Below, in pieces: positions 35,685 through 47,910 of a stretch of DNA of 64,000 bases (positions within the stretch are counted from its first letter, which is position 1; every line of letters begins with the position of its first letter). Location of the stretch: the NCBI GenBank assembly GCA_003550325.1, contig QKWP01001157.1, positions 62,001 to 126,000 of the forward strand, read 5' to 3'. The position numbers and the translations under genes were made by a program. Source of the DNA: Gigaspora rosea (Eukaryota; Glomeromycota; Glomeromycetes; Diversisporales; Gigasporaceae). The notes under the pieces are model-generated. The model did no database searches and was not told the origin of the DNA. It saw only the letters and a program-made list of their open reading frames with translations.

Positions 35685-35946
35685 GAAGTTTGCTATTTAT
35701 CGCCAGTGGTGATCATCACCAATATATTTTTTGTATCTTTAAATTTTGTCTATGAAAGCACCTTTGAGGCTCTAACAAAAAAAATTTCTCATAAAATTTT
35801 GCTATAAACTATGCCCTCTGCCCATCCCAGTTCTTACCCTAACCCTAATATTAATCAAATTTTAATTTTTATTTTGGCAAAAAGCTTTTTATTAATTTTT
35901 GTTAATCACTATTAATGATTACTACTGGCAATAAGTAGCAATTTTC
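35685..35946. mobile_element. MITE with GAARTTGCTA ends
   Basis: Left GAAGTTTGCTATTTATCGCC mirrors right GGCAATAAGTAGCAATTTTC. Flanking 9-mers TATTTATTT and TATTTTTTT match at 8 of 9 positions, as in MULE-type duplication. The centre contains ACCCTAACCCTAA. The block around 35770-35850 resembles the region upstream of both kinase-TPR copies (about 6350-6440). It begins the copy-B-specific insertion that ends near 37130. Confidence 0.65.
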
Positions 35947-36093
35947 TATTTTTTTTAATTAGCCTGGTGATCATGGCATTTTTTATTCATAAAAGAGGTT
36001 AGTTACATTATCAAATGCTATTACTACCTCCAGCTTCACTATTAGCCTTACATTTAAAAAACAGCTCATCCGGTTACTCGAAGCACCTGTCCG

Positions 36094-37061
36094 TGACCTG
36101 CCAGAGTAGAATTAGCTTTACTGTTGCCGGGGTTTTTTCAAACCCCTCTATTGCTGGATCATTAGCTGAGTTCCATGGCTCGTCATGACCACCTTTTTCT
36201 TTATAAACTTCTTCCACCTAGATCCTGACAGAATAGTTTGCTAACCAATATCTGCGTTATAAAACTATAGAAAAAGAAAAACACAAACTACAAGAAAGGG
36301 TATAATGAAGAACGAAAAGAAAGGGAAAGAGAAGAAAGAGGGAAATACTACACAACTTAAGCGAAAAACCAAAATATAAAAAGGACAAGATGAAAAAAGC
36401 ATAAAAAAAAATGGCCTGACATACATATATTTGAAAAAAAAAGAAAAAAAAGAAAGTAAAAAACAAAAAAAGAAACAGGAGAATATTTAAGAATATTCTG
36501 GTGATAAAAATTATATAATACTGCGCAAGGAAACGCCTCACCAAAGTATTATATGTACATAAAGAAAACTAAAGAAACATTCTAGAATTTTATTTTCTGC
36601 AGATCTGCCTACTCCATTGCGCCATATCTCATTACGCATCTGTTCCTGTTTATCTACCTGCATGCCTTCTTCCCAATTAGGATAGGAACAACAATGCTGA
36701 TTTTTTGGAGGGGGTACACCGGATTTCTCACTTTTTATCCAAAATTCCAGAAAAAAAGACTTCAAGCGAGAATATGATAGTAGGTATACGGTCAAACATG
36801 TTTTTGTAACCAAAACCTTTAGAGAGTGTATTGAAAAACTCATTTTTTAGTTCACCGCCTAGCTGAACTATAAAACCTTCGTCGACGAAAGAAACCTTCT
36901 ACCAGAATTTCTTGTACCAAGGGCACCCACTGCCAGTTATCTTGCACAACTGACGCTTCTGGCTTGCTTGCCGAATATATAAAGGAGTCCCAAGGAAAAA
37001 CAAAAAAGAAGTTGAACTTTATAAGAACCAGTATTATAGTTGCTTCGTCTTTAACTAACAA
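36094..37061 (-). other. Unidentified coding-like relics inside the copy-B insertion
   Basis: Three short minus-strand frames have less biased composition than the surroundings. 37061-36852 has DNWQWVPLVQEILVEG, 36843-36538 has EEGMQVDKQEQMRNEIWRNG, and about 36240-36094 has GGHDEPWNSANDPAIEGFEK and LILLWQVTDRCFE before a stop. The whole about 1.45 kb (35685-37130) is absent from copy A. I do not recognise the protein; these may be exons of a captured host gene or simply GC-richer filler. Confidence 0.3.
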
Positions 37062-39050
37062 AATTTTTTGTTTTTCTTTTGTTTAAAATTTTTGGCAAGT
37101 GATCGATGGGAAGAGTTTATTGAATTTTGAATTTTCTATTTATTTTATATATTTTATCTATTTATATATACTATATATTTTATTAATAGTAATATATTTG
37201 TTTATAGATATAGTTAATGCTGTATATAAACAAGTATAAACAATAATTTTAGACAATTTTGGACACTTTAGAACAATTAAATAAAGTAAAATTATTTAAA
37301 AAATTTTATTAAGATAATCTATTTTAATTTTAATTAAAATATGTATAATACTTAAAAAAATATATATAATTTTTTATTTTATATTTAGATACATAGTACT
37401 ATATCTTTTTTAATTTTTTTCATTTTTTTAATATACTATTTTGTTTATGTAGATATGGATCTAAATACTTCTTATTATAGAGGCTAAATAAAAAAACTAA
37501 AAAAAAGTTAACAGTTTTGACAAGTCTAATAACTACTAATAGTAGCTAAAAGAGTGCTTTAGTTAATTGAAGAATCTTTAGTAAAAAATAGTTGTTATAG
37601 CAATTGAACATAGGTACTTTAGTAATTATATGAGTTTTTATTATAAAAGTAGAGAAATAATAGTAGTATTTGATATTTGTGTACTATGCAATAGTACTTA
37701 TTTTATTCTATATATAATAAAAATAGGATTGCTAAAATTAAAAAATTAAAACATAAAAATAATTATATACAAATATGATTTATACAAAAATATTTAATCT
37801 GTTCTTGCTCCTATTAACTAAATTCCAACTAAATTACACCTTAAAGTCCTCTTTACCATATTTTTAACTAATACAATTATTCTTTTATAAATTATACAAT
37901 TAGGCACATATCAATATAGTGATTATAAAGGAGCTTGATTATATAAAAATTACCTCTATATAAGAATAAATTATAATTAATATAAAAAAAGAGACTTAAT
38001 AGAGATATTTTTTAAAAATTTTATATATTAATTATAAATGCTTAAAATTTGGCATAAGTACTCTGAGCATTTTTATATTTAGTTATATATTTAGCATACT
38101 TTTATACAGGAGTTGTAATTGGGCTATAATTAGTTAACCAACCCAAACTGGATAAATTTCAGATAGCCAGTTAAGTAAATGCTTAATTAGTTGACTTGTA
38201 CAACTGGTTGAGAATTAGTTGATAAAATGAAATAACATCATAAAAGAGCAAAGGTCCTAAAAAGTTCTAAAAAGAAAATGAATAAATATAGTAAATGAAA
38301 CAAAAATTTAAGTAAAGGTTCTAGAATTCCTGAAAGTAAACATGAAGTAATCTTATTTAATTGAATCAATTAATACCAAATATTTCAGTTTGGTTAACCA
38401 ATTAAGAAAAATTTTCTTAGTTCAAATCACTATACAGGGATATAGAGTATATAAGTCAGATTAATAGTTGATTAAACATCTATTGATATTAGAATCATTT
38501 ATATGTACTAAGAAACCTACAAGTAATAGTCAGACAAATTAGGTTTCTATAACGATATTCCTGCTCTTTAGACCTTTTAATTTTTGAAAAATTCAAATAC
38601 AAATAAGATAAATTTAAAATAGTTGTTAAATAAATATACTTTGTGCATATCTAATACTATTGTCAAATTATGAAATTCTAGAGAAATTCATTTTCTTGAA
38701 TATCAAATATGTATAATTAATAATATGATAATATATTCAAAATGTTCATTATTCAATGGTAGCTAAGAGGCTGTCAGAAAAAAAACTTGTATCACAGGCT
38801 TAATTTATGACTTTTCTACAGGTCATTTGGCAATAAACTAGTATTACAGACTAATTTATAACTTTTTCACAAAATATTATAGCTCAAACAATGAGCACAA
38901 ATTGCTTTCACCTACAATAGTATCATTTGTTAATAAGGGCAAAAATATTACAAGGAAATACATAGTACTATTTTACCTAGTTATTTTATTTACAGAACAG
39001 CTAGAATTTGGTTTATGAATAGGCTAAAGCTAAACTGACATGGTATAGTA

Positions 39051-39216
39051 GAACCCAAAATATATATAGATAGGTCAAGTATTAGTTTGCTTATTTTTTA
39101 TACAGATCTTTTTTATTTATAGTAATTTTTTGTGCTTATTTGGAAGTTTTTTGCAAATCTTTCTATTTTAAGTAATTTATAATTAATCTAACCTAGCTAT
39201 GTATATTTCAGGGTCC
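39051..39216. mobile_element. GAACCC MITE, copy 1
   Basis: Left GAACCCAAAATATATATAGA mirrors right TATGTATATTTCAGGGTCC. A 10-base direct repeat TGGTATAGTA flanks it (39041-39050, 39217-39226). The sister copy at 57421-57594 is flanked by a different 10-base repeat. A partial copy starts near 51284. Confidence 0.75.
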
Positions 39217-39539
39217 TGGTATAGTATTCTAATTATTTTAAGCCTAATTGGCTAATTGAAATTGAAAAATTATAGCTATTGCAAAAAGTAGTAGAGCAAA
39301 AATACTTTATTTAAAATTTTCACAATTTAAATTTTTTAGTTCTATAAAAAAAATACCAAATATAAGACTTTTAAAAACAAATTATGAATTTTCTACATAA
39401 AAGTATAAAAAAAGATATTATTTGCTAAGCTAATAGGATAAAATTTGATAAAGCCAATAATAGTACTAATAATTGTAACTAAATTTCCTATAAATCTCAA
39501 ATACTAAACAAAATTATTGTTATTATTAGCAAACCCATA

Positions 39540-39709
39540 AAGGGTGTGCCATTTATTACATAATATTTTTTACTTAGTAGCTACCTCTACCTATGTATGG
39601 TGTGATCATTTTGTCTATTTCTAATTGATTAATATAATATATAGAAGTGATCACTACTTCTGACCATGTATCCTTGGTAAAAATTACATAATAAATGGCA
39701 TGCCCCTAA
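39540..39709. repeat. TA-flanked MITE with GGGTGTGCC ends
   Basis: Left AGGGTGTGCCATTTATTACA mirrors right TGTAATAAATGGCA-like sequence (TACATAATAAATGGCATGCC), about 170 bases in total. TA dinucleotides stand at both edges, but exact ends are uncertain by a few bases. Confidence 0.6.
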
Positions 39710-40852
39710 TATAAGACTAAATTTTGCTGCTCAAAAATAATTTTAATAAAAAATTATCACTAAAACAATAAAGTAATGATAATGCATTTATATTTTTTTG
39801 TGTTATAATTTTTATTTATAGTAATATTTATATTCATATCTTTATTTTATATAGCAATATTTTATTTTTTGGTTCTTGGTTTATATTTTGGTTTTGGTAG
39901 TTGTTTAAAATACTCTTACAAACTAGATATCTATACTTTTAAAGATCTTGACAAATACAATTTTTAATCTCTTGTTAATGAAATGTGTATAGGGATAGTT
40001 TTTTTTAGCTTTTTTGATATCGCTTATTTTGTTTTTTGAAAAACCTTTTTTAGTAGAAGTAATGATTTTTATTTTTCCAATTCAGGCAGGGGTTTTAGTA
40101 ATTCTGATAGTACAGAATCACAACATGTGCATGTCTATGCATATTGAACAATGATGTAGAAATATATTCATGTCAAAAATAACATTTTATGTTGTAATTG
40201 ACTAATAGTATGGAAATTTTTTTTGAAATTATACCTGTTTAGTATTGTTAATTAATGCATGTATGATCTGATTTTGAATGAAATCCTATTAAATTGATCA
40301 ATACATGATAATATCAAGTAATAATAACATACATACTTTTATTACATTACATTAAGTCCTTGTACTTCTAATAAGGGTATAATGTAATCGATGTTTGATG
40401 TTTCGATTGCTATTAGTTATCAATATTGATAAAATGCTTTGGCACTCTGCTGTTTTTGATTTGCTATGTCCAAAAACTGTAATCACTGTGAGAAAATTTA
40501 ATTTATGACAAGTTATTTAAATCTTTGACATTAAGACATATGATCATTTGCATATTAAATGTTGTAATATATTCATTATAATTCGTAATTGAATGAATTA
40601 ATAATCAGTTATTATTCATGTATATATATATATTTTTTAGAAAAAAATTGACTTTTATTAGTTATACAACTTTGAATTTTGATTAAAAAATCAACTTCCA
40701 TCATTTTGCGCACTTTGTAACTTTTAAACTAGATTGAGATATGGACCTCGAAATTCTTTTAGGATTTTGCTATAGTGTAATCAAATGAGGATAAGTATTT
40801 TTGGGATTTCTTGTGAATAGCTTCTGTTGGTAGTTCAAACTCACTCTACTTA

Positions 40853-41226
40853 GATCACACAAAGTTAATTTTTTATTTTGTATTAATGGATTTCAAAATT
40901 CAGGACTGATGAACAGATTTTTTTTTAATTTACTTCAAATAGAATAATGTTCACATTTAAGGTTATACAAGGATAATTTTTTATTTAATACAACAAGGAA
41001 TCAAAAAATTAGGCCAGCAGTTATAGTTTTCCTGTCAGTACTATTGGACAATTACGGGAAATTAAGGTCTTCATCAGTGGACATTGGATGAAATTAGTAG
41101 AAAAAAATAGATATCAAAAATCGAACAATTGGATTGGCACAATTGGGATCTAAAAAAAAAAATATTGAGAAAATTAAAAAATGGAATAGGATAATGCAAA
41201 ATGAAAAAATTAACTTTGTGTGACCT
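40853..41226. mobile_element. TA-flanked MITE of the AAGTTAATTTTTT group
   Basis: Left ATCACACAAAGTTAATTTTT, right AAAAATTAACTTTGTGTGAC, bounded by TA (40851-40852 and 41227-41228). Related ends occur at 48276-48452. Length is 374 bases. A 66-codon minus frame inside has no motif. Confidence 0.75.
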
Positions 41227-41817
41227 TATATAATTTTTTATTCTAGTTGTAATGGTTAAAAGGCTCTCATGCAATTATTAATATTATTAAAGATCGTCAC
41301 ATAAACAAGAGCGAAATTAGATAATGCGGATAATTAATCTAACAATATACAATAGAATATCAATAAATCAGGTAATTAAAGTTTAATTGATTTATAATTT
41401 TATATAAAAGGTGATTAATTTGATTTCTTTTTTTAACTGGGTTATCTAAACAGAATTCAAAGCGCAGGTTAAAAGTTACAACTACAACCAACAATACAAC
41501 TTAGAGTAACAAATATTCTACAAATAAAACGTAAGTTTAATAAGTGATTTATTACAACAAATTTGGGTTAAAGGAAACTTTCTCAAAGCTAACACTTCTA
41601 CTTTTATTTCATTGCAAATTAATTCAACCTTAACCACATACTGTAATGCATATTGATGACCTTAATAATATCAGTGTTTCGGACGAGACTCAAAATTTGC
41701 AGACAAATTGAGCAAAGTAGTTTGGAGTATTTCAGATTTATAGGGCGAAACTAAAATTCCTTGGTGCAAATGTTTCAGATTTGAAAGTTAGTTTTACTTG
41801 AAACACTGAAACAAATA

Positions 41818-42593
41818 CAGTTGACTCTCTTTATACCAACCTGCTTATACCGAAATCGGGGTATAGTGAACCTGATTTGGCAGAGCAGATTTTTTATAGT
41901 AATTTAAGCTGGCTGTTATAAACCCAAATAATAATTTTCTTTATACCGCATCTGAACTCTGTTTTACTAGCTGGGAACTATGTGTACATATTTCTATATA
42001 ACGAATTATCATGTGACTTAATATGAAAAATCACATTATTGATTTTAAAGTATCACTCTCATTCGCTAATATAAAAATTAAAGTAAACCTGTATTTCACA
42101 ATAACTAAAATTTCATAAACAATCTTAAACAAGTTAATCTCTATTACAATTTTCAGAATACTGAATAGAATTGTTTTTTATTCAATACTGTACATATGTG
42201 TGGATGTACTATACTAAATAGAAAATTTTTTTATTTTTTTTTTAATACACTGAATAGAATTTTTTATTTTATTCAATACTGTATGTTATACATATGTTAT
42301 CTGTTATAAAAAGCTTTTTTATTTTATTTACTATATGTATATTCATATGTGCATACGTACGTACACATCAGTTTTTAAGTTTAGTTATATAAAGTTATGT
42401 AGAGTTAAATTTTATTGTTATATGTATATAAAAAAAATTGTAATTCATAATCATATATATATAATTTTATTGGTTTGCTACATATACCAAACTGCTCAGT
42501 ATAGAAAGCAAACTGTATAAAGCAAACTCACTCTATACTGAACAAAAACCCCAAAACACCCAGAACATGTTGTTCAGTATAGAGAGTCGACTG
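41818..42593. mobile_element. Pogo/Tc1-like non-autonomous element, 776 bases
   Basis: Ends CAGTTGACTCTCTTTATAC and (inverted) CAGTCGACTCTCTATACTG, with TA on both sides (41816-41817, 42594-42595). CAGT-type ends and a TA target are typical of pogo-like elements. Internal subterminal repeats (CTTATACCGAAATC, CAAACTGTATAAAG, CTCTATACTGAAC) could be transposase sites. The interior is AT-rich and non-coding. Confidence 0.75.
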
Positions 42594-42997
42594 TATAAAT
42601 TATATTAATTTGATGCAACACAAACTCTGGTCACTACAATAGTAATTTCTATTTCTGCTTTTTACAATAACTCAATATAAATTAAAATAATTTTGATTTC
42701 AAATTTAGCATAGAAGTTCTGATAATTCAAATACAAATTGATTTAACCTTAACTGATAGAGAGTCATTAAAAGAGTAAGTTCTATAACAGAATTTTTTAC
42801 AGTAACACATAATAATAATCACAATAATTTGAATATGAACTAATTTAACCTTACACTAGAGTAGCAAGTAAGTTCTGTAACACCTACAATTGTGATAATT
42901 TAACAAAAAGCAAAGTAATTCAATCTTAAAACTAATTCAATCTTAACAAACTTAAATATCAAAGAAATTTGTAATAATAATGTCTCAGGTCATTGGG

Positions 42998-43129
42998 CAT
43001 TAGTGGATTGATCCTTGACAGTAATAACAGAAATACATGACTGAACTGATTAGCTGTGTATGCGGCTAACTAGTATTAGTTATGTATTTCCATTATTATC
43101 TGTTATTGTCAAGTATCAATCCACTAATG
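42998..43129. repeat. Palindromic MITE, 132 bases
   Basis: CATTAGTGGATTGATCCTTG at the left mirrors TATCAATCCACTAATG at the right. Pairing continues through AATAACAG/CTGTTATT and AAATACAT/ATGTATTT to a GC-richer centre near 43060. No clear target duplication. Confidence 0.75.
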
Positions 43130-45993
43130 TTTAATATTGAACTTGTCCAATATTGTGAGTACTATTAGTGTATTCAATACTATAAAAATATTAATATAAC
43201 CAATACTATAAGTATAATTAACAACATGAGGCAATATTTTTTGATCCATAATAATATTCTAGTTTCTGACTTCTAGAAATTGACCAGAATTAGGACTCAG
43301 ATTATTAGCCAAAATTTGGAAAATATTATTAAATTGAGGTATTTAATTCTGGTAGTTGAATAGATTATTGTTTTGATATTAAAAAGAGGTATAACTGAAC
43401 TAAATTAGATAGGCTTAAGGAGTAGTTTAGTAACTGGCTTGGTTGCTTATTTGGGTATTCCATAATAAGCATAGTTATTTAATGCTTGACTCAAATTGTG
43501 CACAATTGGACCTGATTCATCAATTTTAGTAATTTGGGTACTCATATTTAACTGTTGTTTGTCATTAACTACACTCCCTTAATATACTTTACAATAACTA
43601 TTATATATAGCACACTCTTTAGAGTACCAATGGCTATATAGTTTATATTATAACATTTTTTAGACAAAGAATTATATTTGATCTCTTTTCAGATTTTGTA
43701 ATCTTATATTTATATATATAATTTAATAATAAATAATTTCTTATAATGATTCTTTAGATAAAATTATATTTACTATTTTATTTTAATTAATTATCCAGAA
43801 TCAACACAAAGGTCAGTTAATAAACTAAATATATTTAATTAATTTTTAAGAAATAAAATATACTGTAGCTATATATTAAACTTTATTTTTTTTATAATAG
43901 AGCATGACTTCAAATCTTGTAATTCAGTAGAAAGCATCAATATTTTGTTTTTGATTTGCATAGTTCAATCAATAATTTTCTTTGAAGTGCTTATATAAAA
44001 TCTTACTTTATTAAAGTAAAAAAAAATAGAACCTAATAGATAAAGTGCAATGCTTAAGGGTTGAGTATACAAATTTTCAATTTTATATAAAATCGATTGT
44101 AGATCAACTTTGTGTAACCAATTTATATGATGTCATATGATTTATATATAAATATCATATGATCTAACCAATCAATTCTTTGTACAACCTACAAAAATCA
44201 TATAGTATCCTACAAAAATTTAATTATATATAAAGTAGATTTTTTTTAAAACAATGAATATTGTGCAACTTTATTATTATAAACAAACTATTTAAAACAA
44301 ACTATTGTATAAATTTTATACAAATTGGTCAGAATTTTAAAAAATTTATCAGAAGCATTTTTTTATTTACTATATAAAAATCTAATATACTATATAGATC
44401 ATATGAAAAATGATTTACCCTTAAAAGGTCAGTCAATAGACTTGCTAGTTTTGACAGAATTATCTGTATGAAAACTTTTTTGGTATCTGAATCATATATT
44501 TTAGTAAAAAATATCTCTTTAAAAATCTGAATTCAAAATAATTTATAATTATACTAATCACAACCATATAATATGATTTATTTATACTATACTTTAAGAA
44601 CTATATTAATCTAATATTAGAAATCATAGCAATTAATTAAGGGATTATCTTTTTAAATTATACAATATCAATGTTAAATGAATTATTGTATAATATGAAG
44701 CAGTTTCTAGATTGCTCTTATGTAATTCAGATAGTATAAAAAAATTATATATTCTATTGCTATGTATTTAGACCAAATTTATACAATAACAATAATTAAA
44801 AATTATATTAATTTTTGTAAAATTTACTATATTAATATATATTTATAAACTGGTTTTTAAAACCTGTTTTATGCCAATTTGAATATAAAAAAGTACTCCA
44901 ATTATAGTTTAGCAGTAGTTTAGCTATTGATTTATATTAGCCAATTAGACTAAGTGTGCAAATTGACATTTATTGTATATGGTACTAATTTTTATTTGTA
45001 ATTGGCTATTTATGCACATATATTCATAATTGCTCAGACCCAAATATCTGGAATATGGCCAATAATAATTATGTAGTATGTTAGACAAAAAATAATAGCA
45101 AATATTAGTTTAATAATAAAAAGTTGCAAATAGACTAGTTAATTAATATTTATTAAAATTTATTATAAGTATATAATATTGTCAATTATGTTATATAGTC
45201 TTATGGCAGAGCAGAGACCTAGACAAAAATATATATCAATATGTTTATAATTGACCAATAAAAATTTAAGATTTAGTATAACATTAAATAACATAATCAT
45301 TATCTTTGGGAGCTAATAAAATTTACTTAAATAAATCAATATTTTTTTGACCATGGGTCTGCAGAATCATGTGAGTTTATTGGGCTTTAAATAATAATAT
45401 TAATACATTTCTTATTTTATTGAATATATTTAAGAAAATACTTATAAAAATTCTCTAATTGTATTAGATAGTAAAATATAATTTCACAAAAAGAAAAGAG
45501 CTAAATCTGATCTATAAAAAATTTATAATTTATTTGACCAATTTCAATATTAATATAGTAATTTGTTGTTTTTATTTCATTAATCTGACCAGACAAATTT
45601 TTGTTTTTGAAAAGCATGAGAGCTAATTAAAATATCTATACACAATAGCATATATTTTGATACTTAATTTATTTAATAAATAAAGAATAAGAAGATATAA
45701 GTAAAAATACCTTCAAATATCTTTAAATTATATAAGAATTTAATATATACAGGCTGATTTAGATTTGGTAATATATTGTTTGCATATTTGTTTTGCTCCA
45801 ATTTCAAATATAGAAATAGTGCTGATTTTATCTGAATTGGCAATTAAGTAATTGTCCTGTAGAAACGTTCATAGTGTTATCTGATAATATACTACCAAAT
45901 ATTCTACAGCTTAATATTTGCAAAAAGAAGTACATTGCATTTTTCAAAATTGAAAGAATAGTAAATTTTAACAGTACTTTATAACTTTATTTA
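43130..45993. other. AT-rich intergenic DNA
   Basis: No coding sequence recognised. 45800-45855 (GTGCTGATTTTATCTGAATT, CAATTAAGTA) looks like the decayed right end of the fold-back family at 12553 and 13851. Confidence 0.45.
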
Positions 45994-46397
45994 TAGTGCA
46001 GGACACCTAAAGGCTTTCCAAACTTTAAAAGCTAATAGCATTTAATATAAAAATCATATCAAAAAAATGGGCTGCTATTTTGTAGTTTAACTAATTTACT
46101 ACAACTTAGCGGCTCTAATTTTTTAAAACTTATTATATATTTTTAATATATATGAGTTTAAAAGTGTGCTATTTTTATATAATACACAAAAAATTACTTC
46201 AAATGGGACAAGTCACGTGTTTTGGCTCATTTCTATTGGTTAATTTTAAAATATTTTAAAATTAATTTTAAAAATTAATTTAAAAATTAATTTTTAACCA
46301 ATCAAAATGCAGGATTTCAAAAATATCAAATTTGATTATAAATTTTTGAAAATAGAACAAATCACATGACTTTTGCCTTTAGGTGTCCTGTACCATA
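45994..46397. mobile_element. TA-flanked MITE with GTRCAGGACA ends, copy 2
   Basis: Left TAGTGCAGGACACCTAAAGG mirrors right CCTTTAGGTGTCCTGTACCA, with TA at 45992-45993 and 46398-46399. The termini are better preserved than in the relative at 34835-35188. 404 bases, non-coding. Confidence 0.8.
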
Positions 46398-47854
46398 TAT
46401 TTGAAATCCAATATAGCAATTCTTTGTAATTATATATATTGCTACAATAGTTTTTATATTGATGATATCATTCTAGCATGTGAGGCTATCTAATTATTGT
46501 CTACAAAAATAACAATTTAATATAATTTAGTATATCTTTAAAATGAGGTAAAAAAATATTAATGCACTTATAACAAGTTTAATAAATAAGGTAGCCGCGT
46601 GATGCAGTCGCGCTAGAAACCAGGAACGAAGGTGTATAGTTAACAAATGTCCAAGTAAACGTAAATAGGAAATAAAATACCATATTTTGAATATCTAATG
46701 GATCAATATATTTAATTGTTAATATAGCACTAGTGTAACTGGAGGTGCTTACGTGCCTCTTTTATTTATTATATTTGTAGTGAAATAAGTTTAACAAGTA
46801 AAAGCATCATGTTAAAGCAGGGTGCTGAAAAATAAGAATAAGATTAGATAATAGTAAAAAAAGAAGTATAAATTAAGTAAGGTAGGTTATTATAGAGAAG
46901 CAAAGAAGGTACAAAGTTAAACTGTAGTAAGACGATAGTAGGTTATAGGCATAAAGCACTTAAAAGCATGATCTAGTGTTAAATAGAACACATCTTATTA
47001 TAATAACAGGTTTCTCACAAAAGGATATGACATGCATGCCACATATTCACCAGTACGCATGCACACAACTTGTTGGCCGGTATACAACTTATTTGAAGTC
47101 AATAATACTGTATTGTTTTTATTGTGCAGAAAGTCCTTTAAAATTAGTGATGCTGTACTTGTACGTATGTATGTACTTGCGAAACTCATAAAATTAATAG
47201 TAAAGTGATTAAAAATATGTTACTATCGCTATTAAAATTTTAAGATTACAACCAAGATTTATTAATTTGCAATATATAGACAACCTCTTTTATTGTTAAT
47301 TCAAATTTCTAAGCTGAGTTATAAAATTTTAATACCCAAACTTTAAATGCATTTGAAATCAGAAAACTCATACTACAAGTTTAAATAAGGTTTCATAATA
47401 AATATTCTTGAACAGAAAAAAATTAGGCATAGTTTTATATTAAATTTAAAAATAGTTCACCCAACAATTAATGCAATTCATGGATTTATAAACTGCATGG
47501 AATCTCGATGATAAATCTACTTATTTGAGCGTAGATTTGAGCGGACTTAGAGTAAATTATGAAGTGGTATTTAATATATTTCATGCACATAAAATTTTTA
47601 TATGTTTATACTAATACAGCTTAAAATTTGTCTATCGCTAGTATATAATAATACATGAACATTAAGGATAGCATAAACCTGATAAATTGTATAGATTCCC
47701 ATGCAGGTTGATAATAATAAAAACCATACTTCATTTGATAGATATAGTAATTTTCTATAATGTAGTGATTTGTGATCATACATAAGGAGGATTTATTAAT
47801 AATAAAATAATTGATTTAATTCAAACTATACGATATATGAGACTGGTATATTAG

Positions 47855-47873
47855 CCCGTGCCTTCGGCACGGG
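47855..47873. other. GC-rich hairpin CCCGTGCC-TTC-GGCACGGG
   Basis: A perfect 8-base stem with a three-base loop, standing out in strongly AT-rich DNA. It uses the same CCTTCGG apex as the hairpin at 33724-33744 in the multi-hairpin insertion. Nothing nearby suggests a transcription terminator for a recognised gene. Confidence 0.7.
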
Positions 47874-47910
47874 TTAAAAAATTATACCGGTAGTCAATTT
47901 AAATTATCGC

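Larger units (their letters stand above)
29613..38545. repeat. Segmental duplication, copy B
   Basis: Same orientation as 6275-15065. Differences are mostly single substitutions and small indels, plus the insertions listed under copy A. Apart from the broken kinase-TPR copy it contains no recognised gene. 37137-38545 is shared low-complexity DNA matching about 12390-15065 minus the two fold-back MITEs. Confidence 0.9.
38546..40852. other. AT-rich intergenic DNA with MITEs
   Basis: No gene recognised. Two short MITEs (39051-39216, 39540-39709) are listed separately. The remainder is A/T-biased, with frequent stops in all frames. Confidence 0.5.

Noticed and set aside
36257..36544. 95-codon minus frame rich in F, L and S
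   Set aside because: Translation of a GAAA/AAAG-rich low-complexity tract; it resembles a membrane protein only by composition.
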